DNA from: Sisyra terminalis
Lineage: Eukaryota; Arthropoda; Insecta; Neuroptera; Sisyridae
Direction of reading: 5' to 3'
Length of the DNA stretch: 64,000 nucleotides
NCBI GenBank assembly: GCA_958496175.1
Contig: OY292274.1
Span: 50,974,630 to 51,038,629, forward strand
Part shown: piece after piece, positions 28,587-38,942 of the stretch
How positions within the stretch are numbered: the first letter of the stretch is position 1
Layout: each line of letters begins with the position of its first letter
Notes under the pieces: model-generated
The model's database searches: none
What the model saw: only the letters and a program-made list of their open reading frames with translations
Told to the model about the DNA's origin: nothing
Made by a program: the position numbers and the translations under genes

Positions 28587-28630
28587 CTGAGTAATGATGT
28601 AAAATTAAAGGGTTTTAACAATGAAACCAT
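28587..28630 (-). pseudogene. Orphan first exon of mRpL34 (duplication copy 1)
   Basis: The 44-nt first coding exon of mRpL34 (ATG at 28630, donor at 28586-28585) is preserved with one silent difference from the functional copy and still encodes MVSLLKPFNFTSLL. The sequence that should hold exon 2 is missing: homology to copy 2 stops at 28534, within the short intron, just before the acceptor. The ribosomal domain is therefore lost and this copy cannot make bL34m. Confidence 0.8.
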
Positions 28631-29343
28631 TTTAATTCTATTTTGTTGGTTATCTTAAACTCCAAATTTACTAATCAAAATTAACCATAGAGTTTGTCAC
28701 AGAATTGCAAATACTAGAGTAACTAAAAAGTTAAATGGGTAAAATGCATATTTGTTGTGTTGGTTGCATACACCGAAAAGGGCAGATGGAGTTTAATTGG
28801 TTTAAAATCCTCAAGCCCCCTGAGCTGTAGACAGCAATGATTAAAAAAATTCTGAATATTTTCTCAAAAACGTTTTATCGAAAAAAAATATATTTGTTAA
28901 GCTGAGTATTAACTCTGCTTGTCTGTTTTAAACAACACTAGTTGCCATTTATCAATTGAGGCAATATTTACATGAAACATAGTCTAAAAGCTATGTTCCC
29001 CATACTCACACATTAGCCTCACAGACAACATTGATAAGAGAACAACATTGGTAAAAATACTTTACCACCATTCATATAACGTTAAAAATTGTATATTTTT
29101 ATCTTTACTATAATTATTCTAGCAAAATAAAGATATTACTACTAGATATGCTAAAATAAAATTAAATGTTTTGCTACTATTTCTTAACTGCAACAATTAA
29201 CAAAGCTAATATAGGTCAATATTTATAAACACTTGTTAAGGAAGTACAAGGAAACATTCACCACCAAATATTTATAATCATATATATTTTCAATAGTTTT
29301 TTATTAATATAATTTTAATACAATACAAATCTGCAGTTTTTAA

Positions 29344-30466
29344 TTAATCTAAAATATATAACTTCCACTGCAACGATGGTATTTGTGGAGGAAATCGAAA
29401 ATGTGGTTCTAAAAATAATATTTAAATCTTATAAAACCATGAAAAAAAAACTTATAAAAATATTACCTAAATTACTGTATCTATCCAGGGACAAAATATC
29501 ATTTTTTAAAGCTTCTGAGGCTTCATTTGCAGTCATATTAGGTCCAAACTGTACAGGTTTGTACTGCATTACTTCCATAGACCAAATTTCATTTTCGTAT
29601 TGCTTCATTGCTTTTAAAAGTTGGTCTAACGAAGCTTGAATTTTTTTCGCTTGGTCCATCAATTCAAAATAAACTAACATGCTACACAATCGGTTTACTT
29701 CTTCTCGTAATCCAGCGGTATTTGTGATCAGTTGATGTAACGAACGAATTAAGCCAATATCCTCAAAAGCACTACCCTCTTTCATGCTTGTTAACTTTCT
29801 TTCGTGTTTTCTTCGATTTTTACTGGACCGAAAACTTTTACTAAAAAAAAAACAAATTCATGTAAACTTTGAATAATAATCTTTCACACGTTTATCACAC
29901 AAAAAATGATACAACCCCCAAATAAATTCACCCTTAATATAGTTATGGGTGATATAACGGTAAACGTGTTAATTTCATAGCTTACAAAGATGAAGTTGAT
30001 GATTTGGACGTTAAAGTAAATTGAGAACAAACACTTCCTGCGTCGGAAAATAATTCATTGTCCTTATCATATTTTCCTGATGGATCATCATATAATGGCT
30101 TGTTGGTAGTTTTTAATACCTTCAATCTAAGACGCTGTTGATCAAAATTTTCTTTTGAAGATACGATTAATGCCAAAATCACCTCCGATTGATTAATTAC
30201 ACTTGGTTGCAAATGGGTTTCTAGAAAGAAAATGAATAGTTGCATAATATAGTTCAAAAGTAAGTATATTTGGTATACTTATTAAATCTAATCGATCTTT
30301 CAAATATGCTAAGCTAAGAACTTCGCTCCAACGTTTTCCCTCGCATAGCACAGCTATCGCTTGCTCGTAGTCATTTAAGTTATCATTGAGCAAAGATGCC
30401 GCATCATTGTAACGCCTTTGTGCAATCAAGTCTTCAACTAAAGAACTGTACAAATCGTGTAATTCT
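29344..30466 (-). pseudogene. 5'-truncated Elp1 copy (last 3.3 exons)
   Basis: Pieces equivalent to Elp1 exon 2 end (30279-30466), exon 3 (29986-30220), exon 4 (29467-29840) and exon 5 (29344-29408) have the same lengths, phases and splice sites as the full gene at 52992-58445. Protein differences are minimal (for example NDAASLL instead of NEAASLL). Homology stops at 30466 in the TPR region, so the whole WD40 part and most of the TPR region are absent. Beyond the break a new upstream frame happens to stay open to 30510 (MVFCRVTFLYHF...). A chimeric transcript is conceivable, but the default call is a truncated duplicate pseudogene. Confidence 0.88.
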
Positions 30467-30688
30467 GTGACACGAAAGTGATACAAAAAAGTGACACGAC
30501 AGAAAACCATTAGGTGTTTTATCTATAAAGATGTGGAAATGTTTAAGTTTAATTTAAGTTAAAAAATTATTTGTGTTCGTTGAAATTGTACAATAAAATA
30601 ATACATTTGTGTAATTAATAATTATTAAAAATTTAATTTACACATTTCAATTAGTATATAAATTAAATATGTCTCGTATTTCAAATTA

Positions 30689-31170
30689 TTATTGTACTGT
30701 AGAGTTTTCCTGTTCACGCCGTTCTTTAAATAGGCCAAAGCAACAGTTTGGTAAATGTAAAATGACAAAAAATATAATAATTAGGAGCGTCAACCCTGCA
30801 GAAAGGAATAAAAATAAAACTTCTTTAAATTTCAAAATTTGAATTCCGTACCTAAAAAAGTTGGTATCGTAACTGATTTAAAATAAGGTGATGTTTGCAA
30901 AACTGCAGGTGGCTTTTTTCCTGTAGGACGCCCACCACCAGGTGCTTCAATGTCCTCGTCAATATCATCTTCTTCTGTACCATTGGTGTTGGCATTTGAG
31001 GATGGTCTTTCTGCTGCTGGCGGTCCTGATACTGATGCTTGTTCGGCTAGGGGTTGGAGTGATGGATGTGTTATTCCCACTGTTGTCGAATCTGCTTCGA
31101 GCGCTTCCACATCATAATTTTTATACAACAGCAAACTTGTGAATAAAATAAACCAAAAAACAAATTTCAT
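30689..31170 (-). CDS. Gene A: putative small type I membrane protein, tandem family
   Basis: CDS exons 31170-30852 and 30795-30689, separated by a 56-nt intron (gtacgg...tctgcag); 141 residues. A 5'UTR intron is predicted at 31275-31201. Residues 1-25 form a signal peptide (MKFVFWFILFTSLLLYKNYD). The ectodomain is low-complexity and acidic, with one N-glycosylation sequon (NGT), followed by GGGRPTGKKPP and the conserved juxtamembrane SPYFKSVTIPTFLG. The second exon supplies a hydrophobic segment (LTLLIIIFFVILHLP) with a Cys-Cys pair and a short charged tail (FKERREQENSTVQ). Without splicing the frame would end FLGTEFKF after the donor. The splice model is supported because paralogs B and C give the same junction, phase and transmembrane block. 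No known family is recognised; function is unknown. Confidence 0.72.
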
Positions 31171-31994
31171 TGTCAAAAGTTGTTTGTACTCGAATTTTAT
31201 CTAAATTGTTAAAGGGAGCATCAATGAAAGTATATAATAAAATGGAAGATTTTTCAAATTTTAGTATTTACCTACCTGCACAAAAAATTTGATATAGGCA
31301 ATACGTTTCGATGCTGAATTTTTAAAAACACCACACAATATGCATTGAAAGAAATCTTTGAAATTAATAGTACATTAAATAATAATCCAAAAATATAATT
31401 ACAATGAAATTATTGCTGTCATTTTTATTTTGACGGCTTATAAGTGGGTTTTGATTTTGGTATATTATATTTCTTTAGCCAATATAGGTAAGTAATGGGT
31501 ACAATACTTACATATACACCTACATATTTTTCAACTATAAATTGAAAATTTCTTTGAATTGCCAGATCTTTACAACCACAATTATTATTTTTAAAATACT
31601 CGAATTAGTGCGGTAATATTTCAGACTATCATCTGTTTCCATAAGTTTGGTTCAATTTTACTTTACTAAAACTATACCGAAATATGCATCATATAACCTT
31701 ATGCATCATCACAATGATACAAACATAAATATCAAATTATTTTTATGAACTATATCCCTGTTAAAAAAAAACATTTAGAGGCATTTTTAAATCATTGCAT
31801 TTAATAGCTTTTAAGAACTTTTAACGATTTCTAATGAAGTTTTTCTACATTAAAATGCCATTAATGGGGGCCTATTTACCAGGGATTATACTTCGCATTA
31901 TAGATTTATATAATACAAAAAAATATTTCTTTACTTAAAAAAAAAACATTATTTTACTGTAATGTGTTACTATTAAAATATGTTAATATTATAA

Positions 31995-32232
31995 TATTCG
32001 ATTTACTGACGATACAGTCATCTTTTACGTTAACGTCTTGAACCTTTAATAGCTACAGGATTGCGTAAATTCAATAGGACTGAAAATGGGCCTAAAAATG
32101 AACGCTACTAAGACCAAATTTGTGATATCCAGTCGTCAACCGCATCCCAATGCAATCCTACAAATAGATCTACAAAACATTGAGAAAGCCACGCAATTCA
32201 AATATCTGGGATACTTCAGCACTAAACAACTG
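31995..32232 (+). pseudogene. LINE reverse-transcriptase fragment
   Basis: Broken frames read RFTDDTVIFYV (a degenerate catalytic xxDD box) followed by GLKMGLKMNATKTKFVISSR and a FKYLGY block, the RT-to-thumb region of a non-LTR element. Stops interrupt it. An identical fragment at 37787-38030 belongs to the tandem duplication unit. Confidence 0.65.
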
Positions 32233-32806
32233 GACCCAAATAAATCAATAAAATAAAATAAAATTTATTGCTCTTATAATAGGCAAACGAATACTTTTGT
32301 TTACATATCATTTTAAGTGTGATGTACCTTGCATAAACCTTCCAAGCAGCGTCGGTAGATCCTGATCTAAGATAAAAATTTGCTTTTATAATATATTGTA
32401 GTTGTTGTTTGTTTGAGTTGGGGAAAAATAAATGGCAATGCTTAAAAAACCACGAATATTGTTTCTGCTTTCAGTTTCCTAAGACAATATGTCTCATTGT
32501 TTTATGTTTGTATTTGTGGCGTAGGTCATCGAGGGTGTAGTCACTGATGCTTCTAATTATTTGGCTAAGGACACATTTGCAATTTGTGAACAATTTTCGC
32601 GATAAAGCGGTATATATAAGTTAAGCGGTAGTATACTTAATTCCCCATGAAGATCAGGTATCTGGTATTTGGCTAGGTAGTTTCCCAGCATTCTTAGCAA
32701 TTTATTTTGGAATCTTTGTATTGTTCGATACTTGGTTTACTTACTGAACTCCAGACTGGACATCCAGATGGACATTAACACTGATCTGAGTACTGTTTTA
32801 TAAATT

Positions 32807-32850
32807 ACTAGCTGATCCCCGCGACTTCGTCTGCGTAACGCAGGTGTAGA
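32807..32850. repeat. Dispersed-repeat terminus ACTAGCTGA..., copy 1 of 3
   Basis: The sequence ACTAGCTGATCCCCGCGACT followed by TCGTCTGCGTAACGCAGG also occurs at 38599, and in a diverged form (ACTAGCTGACTCGGCAAACT) at 40158. Sequences of this type end many dispersed insect repeats. The element type is not resolved here. Confidence 0.45.
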
Positions 32851-33159
32851 TTATATTTTCTTTTTAGATTTGCTATTTGTAGTGGTATATGAAAATTAAT
32901 AGTTTTCTTATTTCTTTTACGAAAAACATAATCATACTTAAAAACACTATTTTGTCGAATTTAAAAAGACACACTTAATAAACTGTTGCTTTGAATAAAA
33001 TATTTGTATGATTGAACAATTCATTTCCAAAAATATATTTATAAATATCTAAAGAAGTATGTTCAATTGCGTATATCCACGGTAGGTGTACCTAATGTTA
33101 ACCAAATAATCCATAAATCAATCAGTATCTATACATAAAATAAATATCGTATTGATGAC

Positions 33160-33835
33160 GTCAGCCCTGGAGCTTCAACCTGCAAGGCGATTGAAGAGAA
33201 AAGTGCCGCGTGACCTATCTAATGCTTAAGAGACGCTCCAGTGGAAGTGTTCTCTACCATGATCTTCATGCTCTCCATGCTTTTCATGCGCTGCCATCAA
33301 ATTGGATGAAAGGACGATGGTCCTGATGGCCAATATGTGTATTAATAAAAAAAAATGAAAATAATATAATTTACGGACTCATTAAATTGAAAAAATAAAT
33401 CTTTAAGAAAACATTTTCTCTTTATGCATATGCAATGTGCGTATGGAATAGCAACTACCTACTTTATACAGCGTGCTTGCATAAGTATCAGCAGAAATTT
33501 TACCAAGAAGGGCTATGTTTTTCAGAATAACAATTTGTTGTGAGCATAGTTATAATGTGGAGAAAATCATTCTGTAAACTATTTTTTTTATATTACTTAA
33601 AGAAAAGTGATCATCTTTGGTCAGTAATAAACTTATTAGATTCTCCCAAAAGCCTATGTCGTCTCTTATATATGAATTGGAGCTTAGAGATTCATATTAA
33701 TGAATAGAAATAAAAAGTAACCAATCAATAAATGTTAGAAAAAATTTAATTAATTCCATGCTTGCAATGCCCAACTTAATTTACATTGTAAGATGCACAC
33801 TGCTCAAAGTAAAATAGTATAGTATATTATATACA
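33160..33835. other. Spacer between units A and B, no gene seen
   Basis: No coding signal. About 33745-33815 is similar to 36220-36287, i.e. to the 3' flank of gene C, which shows that genes B and C once shared longer flanks. Confidence 0.4.
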
Positions 33836-33858
33836 AAAAGTATATAAATTAAATATGT

Positions 33859-34492
33859 TTAAGTCTCGTATTTCAAATTATTATGTTCTGTAGAGTTTTC
33901 CTCATGTTCACGCCGCCGTTCTATAAATAGGCCAAAGCAACAGTTTGGTAAATGTAAAATAATAAAATATATGATAATGAAGAGCGTCAAACCTGCAGAA
34001 AAGAATAAAAATAAAATTTATTTAAATTTCAATTTTGAATTCCGTACCTACAAAAGTTGGTATCGTGACTAATTTAAAATAAGGTGACGTTCGCAAAACT
34101 GGAGGTGGCTTTATTCTTGTAGGACGTCCAGGTTCATCAATGTCCTCGTAGATATCATCTTCTTCTGTGACATCGGTGTCGGCATCGGTTGTAGGCGGTC
34201 GTTCTGCTGGAGGGGGTGACGGTGTCGTCGTTGTTGTTGTTGTAGTTGTTGTTGTTGTTGTTGTTGTAGTTGTCGTTGTTGTTGGGGGAGGTGGAGGTGG
34301 GGGAGGTGGTGGAGGTGGGGGAGGTGGGGGAGGTGGAGGTGGGGGAGTTGGGGGAGGTGGAGGTGGTGATGGTGTTGGTGCTGTTGGAGTAACTCGCGTT
34401 GAAATGTGCCCCCGCACAGTCAAGGCCGCTACATTATAACTTTTATACAACAGTAAAGTTGTGAATAACATAAACCAAAAAACAAATTTCAT
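33859..34492 (-). CDS. Gene B: poly-Pro/poly-Thr member of the tandem membrane-protein family
   Basis: CDS exons 34492-34048 and 33992-33859 with a 55-nt intron; 192 residues. A 5'UTR intron is predicted at 34597-34522, and a TATA-like TTTATAAAT lies just upstream of the shared leader. The signal peptide is nearly the same as in A and C (MKFVFWFMLFTTLLLYKSYN). The ectodomain has a long proline tract (about residues 38-68) running directly into an uninterrupted threonine tract of about 20 residues, then an acidic stretch (EEDDIYEDID) and the conserved SPYFKLVTIPTFVG. Exon 2 gives LTLFIIIYFIILHLPNCCFG and a longer tail ending KYET. The composition resembles a mucin-like, potentially O-glycosylated stalk. 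The repeats are coding microsatellites and may vary in length between individuals. Confidence 0.72.
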
Positions 34493-34889
34493 TGTCAAAA
34501 GTTGTTTGTACTCGAATTTTATCTAAATTGTTAAAGGGAGCATCAATGAAAGTATATAATAAAATGGAAGATTTTTCAAATTTTAGTATTTACCTACCTG
34601 CACAAAAAATTTGATATAGGCAATACGTTTCGATGCTGAATTTATAAAAACACCACACAATATGCATTGAAAGAAATCTTTGAAATTAATAGTACATTAA
34701 ATAATAATCCAAAATATAATTACAATAAAATTATTGTTGTCATTTTTATTTTGACGGCCAACCCTATAAAGTTTTTGTTTTTATGACGGTTTTCATCATT
34801 TTCATATCAACCTATTGCTGTGCTTTTGTCCGGTGGTATTCTTCTACGTTGTGCAGTGCTTTTTATAAATCCATTCTTTGATAGTAATT

Positions 34890-35183
34890 TCACTGCCGAT
34901 CTTGTAGCACCAAGTATAAGCTGCGAGCCTGTGAATAATGCTTGAAATCCTTGCCAGACAAGTGTCTCAGCCCTTTTATTGCCTTTAATGCCCTTACACC
35001 CATCCAAAGTTTACTTTGTTTTTGATAGCCAGACTTATATGGGTCTCTACAGTCCCAGATCAGTTTCGAGCTGATCTGGGGTTTTGTTAATGATTTCAAT
35101 ACGACCTGGCTATCGCCAAATATGTGAATTGTGCTTTTTTTAAAAAAAAAATACTTCCTTAGACATTCCCGTGCACTGCACAT
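34890..35183 (-). pseudogene. LINE RNase H domain remnant
   Basis: The minus-strand frame contains STIHIFGDSQVVLKSL followed by KLIWDCRDPY, resembling the RNase H active-site region (GDSQ..A/V) of I-clade or R1-like non-LTR elements. The frame breaks on both sides. It is isolated and non-functional. Confidence 0.55.
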
Positions 35184-35390
35184 GTCGCCGCTTTATATAT
35201 GCTGGCATCCCCTAGTAATATGGACAATTCGTATCTCAGTGGCGTGCATTACATATAGACAAAAAGACACTGCCTACCCTGAATAATTCAAATAAATATT
35301 TATAATCTTGTTTTGATATCTAATTTTATTTTATGTACGAGCACTATCAAATATTAATAAACAAAAAACTTTAACGGATATCATCTATAC

Positions 35391-36124
35391 CGCCTTAGAT
35401 ATGCTTCAGGAATGGTTTCTCAGATGGAGAATAAAAATTAATGAAGAGAAGTCGGTGCACGTGACATTCACAACCAAAAGAGATACTTGCCCTCACATCT
35501 TCATAAACAACCGTCAAATACCTCAGGCAACAGAGGCAAAGTAATTTGGAATTCATTTGGACCGACGACTCACATGGCGCAAACATATCGCCAAAAAGCG
35601 CGAACAACTGGGGCACAAGCTAAGAGAGCTGTGGTGGCTATTACGGCGCGGATCGCACCTGTCCCTGGAAAGTAAGCTAATGATCTATAAAGCTGTCCTA
35701 AAACCGGTCTGGACGTATGGAATCCAACTTTGGGGAACTGCCAGCAGCTCAAATATAGAAATAATGCAGAGGTTTCAGTCTAAAACACTGCGTCTTATCG
35801 TTGATGCTCCGTGGTATGTCACGAACTTCGACATCCACAAAGATCTAGGCATTGCGACTGTTAAGGAAGAGGCATCCAGATTTAGCGTCAAATACCTTGG
35901 GCGCTTAAATGATCACCCGAGCCACCGGGCTATGAACCTTCTGGATAACAGCGAGGAGACTATTAGACTGAAGCGCCTGACATTCCTGGAGCTTCCCTAC
36001 AGGTGGTGAAGTATAGGGCACCCCAATAGGGGTGTCCTGTCGTCTCGTCCATGCGTTCAACAGATTCGCTTATTGTCCTGGGACAGATTGCAAAACAACA
36101 AATTATAATAAAAAAAAAAAAAAA
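35391..36124 (+). mobile_element. 5'-truncated jockey-like LINE insertion with poly(A) and 11-bp TSD
   Basis: Perfect 11-bp direct repeats ATCATCTATAC flank the insert (35380-35390 and 36125-36135). The insert begins inside ORF2 (ALDMLQEWFLRWRIKI), continues through NRQIPQATEAK, meets an in-frame TAA near 35542 where the family normally has YLG, and then reads FGIHLDRRLTW, LMIYKAVLKPVWTYGIQLWG and VDAPWYVTNFDIHKDLG to a stop at about 36007-36009. About 95 nt of 3'UTR and a pure A-tract follow. This is a textbook target-primed reverse transcription product with 5' truncation. Only one stop spoils the frame, so it is relatively young. Confidence 0.9.
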
Positions 36125-36545
36125 ATCATCTATACAGTATACAGATTACACACTAATTGAATTATATTAATTGACGTCATAATTAATTTGGTGTAAGGTT
36201 CCTGATCCAAGCTTATACCAAATTTCATGAATACCATGTTTGCAAAGCCCAACTTAATTTACATTGTAAGATGGACACTGCCCAAAACAAAAAGTTTCGA
36301 AAATTAGCTAGCCAGCAAACTATTTAGCCCCCAACAAAGTGACACGACAGACAGCCATAAGGTGTTTTATCTATAAAAATGTGGAAATGTTTAAGTTTAA
36401 TATAAGTTAAAAAATTATTTGTGTTCGTTGAAATTGTACAATAAAATAATACATTTGTGTAATTAATAATTATTAAAAATATAATTTACACATTTCAATT
36501 AGTATATAAATTAAATAAGTGAAAGTCTCGTATTTCAAATTATTA

Positions 36546-36961
36546 TTATACCGTTGATTTTTCCTCATATACAGACGGTTCTTTAAATAGGCCAAAGCAA
36601 CAGTTTGGTAAATGTAAAATGATAAAAATTATGGTAACTAAAAGCGTCAAACCTACAGAAAAGAATAAAAATAAAATGTCTTTAAATTTCAAAATTTGAA
36701 TTCCGTACCTAAAAAAGTTGGTATCGTGACTGTTTTAAAATAAGGTGACGTTTGCAAAATTCCAGGTGGCTTTTTTCCTGAAGGACGTCCACCACCAGGT
36801 GCTTCAATGCCCTCGTCAGTATCTTCGTCTTCGGTGGCATTTGAATTTGAAGGTGGTTGTACTGATACTGTTAATGGTGTTGTTGATGGTGCCGCATCCA
36901 CATCATAATTTTTATACAACAGCAAACTTGTGAATAACATAAACCAAAAAACAAACTTCAT
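36546..36961 (-). CDS. Gene C: shortest member of the tandem membrane-protein family
   Basis: CDS exons 36961-36709 and 36652-36546 with a 56-nt intron (gtacgg...tctgtag); 119 residues. A 5'UTR intron is predicted at 37066-36992. The signal peptide is MKFVFWFMLFTSLLLYKNYD. The ectodomain is very short, with one sequon (NAT), an acidic stretch (EDEDTDEGIEAPGGGRP) and the shared SPYFKTVTIPTFLG. Exon 2 encodes LTLLVTIIFIILHLPNCC then FGLFKEPSVYEEKSTV. Compared with A, the hydrophobic, Cys-Cys and FGLFKE positions are kept while the ectodomain differs by substitutions and gaps. Function unknown. Confidence 0.72.
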
Positions 36962-37786
36962 TGTCAAAAGTTGTTTGCACTCGAATTTTATCTAAATTGT
37001 AATAGGGAGCAACAATGAAAGTATATAATCAAATTGAAGATTTTTCAACTTTTAGTATTTACCTACCTGCACAAAAAACTTAATATTATACGTTTCGATG
37101 ATGAATTATAAAAACACCACACAACATGCATTGAAAGAAATCATTGAAATGAATAGTACATTAAATAATAATCCAAAAATATAATTACAATGAAATTATT
37201 AATGTCATTTTTATTTTGACGACCAACCCTATAAAGTTTATAAGTGGGTTTTGATTTTGGTATATATTTCTTTTATTTCTTTAGCCAATGGGTAAAATAC
37301 CTCCATATATACCTACATATTTTTCAACTATAAATTGAAAATTTCTTTGAATTGCCAGATCTTTACAACCACAATTATTATTTTTAAAATACTCGAATTA
37401 GTGCGGTAATATTTCAGACTATCATCTGTTTCCATAAGTTTGGTTCAATTTTACTTTACTAAAACTATACCGAAATATGCATCATATAACCTTATGCATC
37501 ATCACAATGATACAAACATAAATATCAAATTATTTTTATTAACTATATCCCTGTTAAAAAAAACATTTAGAGGCATTTTTAAATCATTGCATTTAAAAGC
37601 TTTTAAGAACTTTTAACGATTTCTAATGAAGTTTTTCTACATTAAAATGCCATTAATGGGGGCCTATTTACCAGGGATTATACTTCGCATTATAGATTTA
37701 TATAACACAAAAACATATTTCTTTACTTAAAAAAAAAACATTATTTTACTGTAATGTGTTACTATTAAAATATGTTAATATTATAA

Positions 37787-38030
37787 TATTCGATTTACTG
37801 ACGATACAGTCATCTTTTACGTTAACGTCTTGAACCTTTAATAGCTACAGGATTGCGTAAATTCAATAGGACTGAAAATGGGCCTAAAAATGAACGCTAC
37901 TAAGACCAAATTTGTGATATCCAGTCGTCAACCACATCCCAATGCAATCCTACAAATAGATCTACAAAACATTGAGAAAGCCACGCAATTCAAATATCTG
38001 GGATACTTCAGCACTAAACAACTGGACCCA
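37787..38030 (+). pseudogene. LINE reverse-transcriptase fragment (second copy)
   Basis: Duplicate of the fragment at 31995-32232, with the same stops and one or two base differences. It was duplicated along with the membrane-protein gene unit. Confidence 0.65.
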
Positions 38031-38942
38031 AATAAATCAATAAAATAAAATAAAATTTATTGCTCTTATAATAGGCAAACGAATACTTTTGTTTACATAT
38101 CATTTTAAGTGTGATGTACCTTGCATAAACCTTCCAAGCAGCGTCGGTAGATCCTGATCTAAGATAAAAATTTGCTTTTATAATATATTGTAGTTGTTGT
38201 TTGTTTGAGTTGGGGAAAAATAAATGGCAATGCTTAAAAAACCACGAATATTGTTTCTGCTTTCAGTTTCCTAAGACAATATGTCTCATTGTTTTATGTT
38301 TGTATTTGTGGCGTAGGTCATCGAGGGTGTAGTCACTGATGCTTCTAATTATTTGGCTAAGGACACTTTTGCAATTTGTGAACAATTTTCGCGATAAAGC
38401 GGTTTATATAAGTTAAGCGGTAGTATACTTAATTCCTCATGAAGATCAGGTATCTGGTATTTGACTAGGTAGTTTCCCAGCATTCTTAGCAATTTATTTT
38501 GGAATCTTTGTATTGTTCGATACTTGGTTTACTTACTGAACTCCAGACTGGACATCCAGATGGACATTAACACTGGTCTGAGTACTGTTTTATAAATTAC
38601 TAGCTGATCCCCGCGACTTCGTCTGCGTAACGCAGGTGTAGATTATATTTTCTTTTTAGATTTGCTATTTGTAGTGGTATATGAAAATTAATAGTTTTCT
38701 TATTTCTTTTACGAAAAACATAATCATACTTAAAAACACTATTTTGTCGAATTTAAAAAGACACACTTAATAAACTGTTGCTTTGAATAAAGTATTTGTA
38801 TGTAATGATAAATTAATTTCCAAAAATATATTTATAGATATCTCAAAAGAGTATGTTCAACTGCGTATACCTACGGTAGGTGTACCTACCGTGAACCAAA
38901 TAATCCATAAATCAAGTATCTATACATAAAAATAAACATCGT

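Larger units (their letters stand above)
14597..30466. repeat. Segmental duplication, copy 1 (partner 40977-54114)
   Basis: Collinear near-identical blocks shared with the partner, in order: 14597-16917 with 40977-43075; 19290-19700 with 43352-43750; 22275-22766 with 48794-49281; 24022-25359 with 49283-50617; 28534-30466 with 52181-54114. Left homology starts at GAACTAGCGAGGCCATAAC. Right homology stops abruptly inside Elp1 exon 2. Each copy has private deletions and insertions. Copy 1 keeps the complete 3' part of the GTPase gene but has only exon 1 of mRpL34 and the last 3.3 exons of Elp1. The blocks were compared by eye, so percentage identity is not given. Confidence 0.9.
30488..33150. 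repeat. Tandem duplication unit A carrying membrane-protein gene A (partner 36336-38942)
   Basis: About 2.6 kb is near-identical to 36336-38942, in the same orientation. It starts at AAAGTGACACGACAG and ends near AAATATCGT (AAACATCGT in the partner). The unit contains the small membrane-protein gene, its promoter region, a LINE reverse-transcriptase fragment and a dispersed-repeat terminus (ACTAGCTGATCCCCGCGACT). A third, shorter relative (33740-34770) with gene B lies between the two. Confidence 0.88.
36336..38942. repeat. Tandem duplication unit C carrying gene C (partner 30488-33150)
   Basis: Direct, near-identical copy of 30488-33150 by eye, including the LINE RT fragment (37787-38030) and the ACTAGCTGA terminus at 38599. 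Small indels, such as the shortened region near 37270-37300, separate the two. Confidence 0.88.

Noticed and set aside
34167..34439. Plus-strand poly-Val/poly-Gly frame
   Set aside because: It is the antisense shadow of the Thr/Pro codon repeats of gene B.
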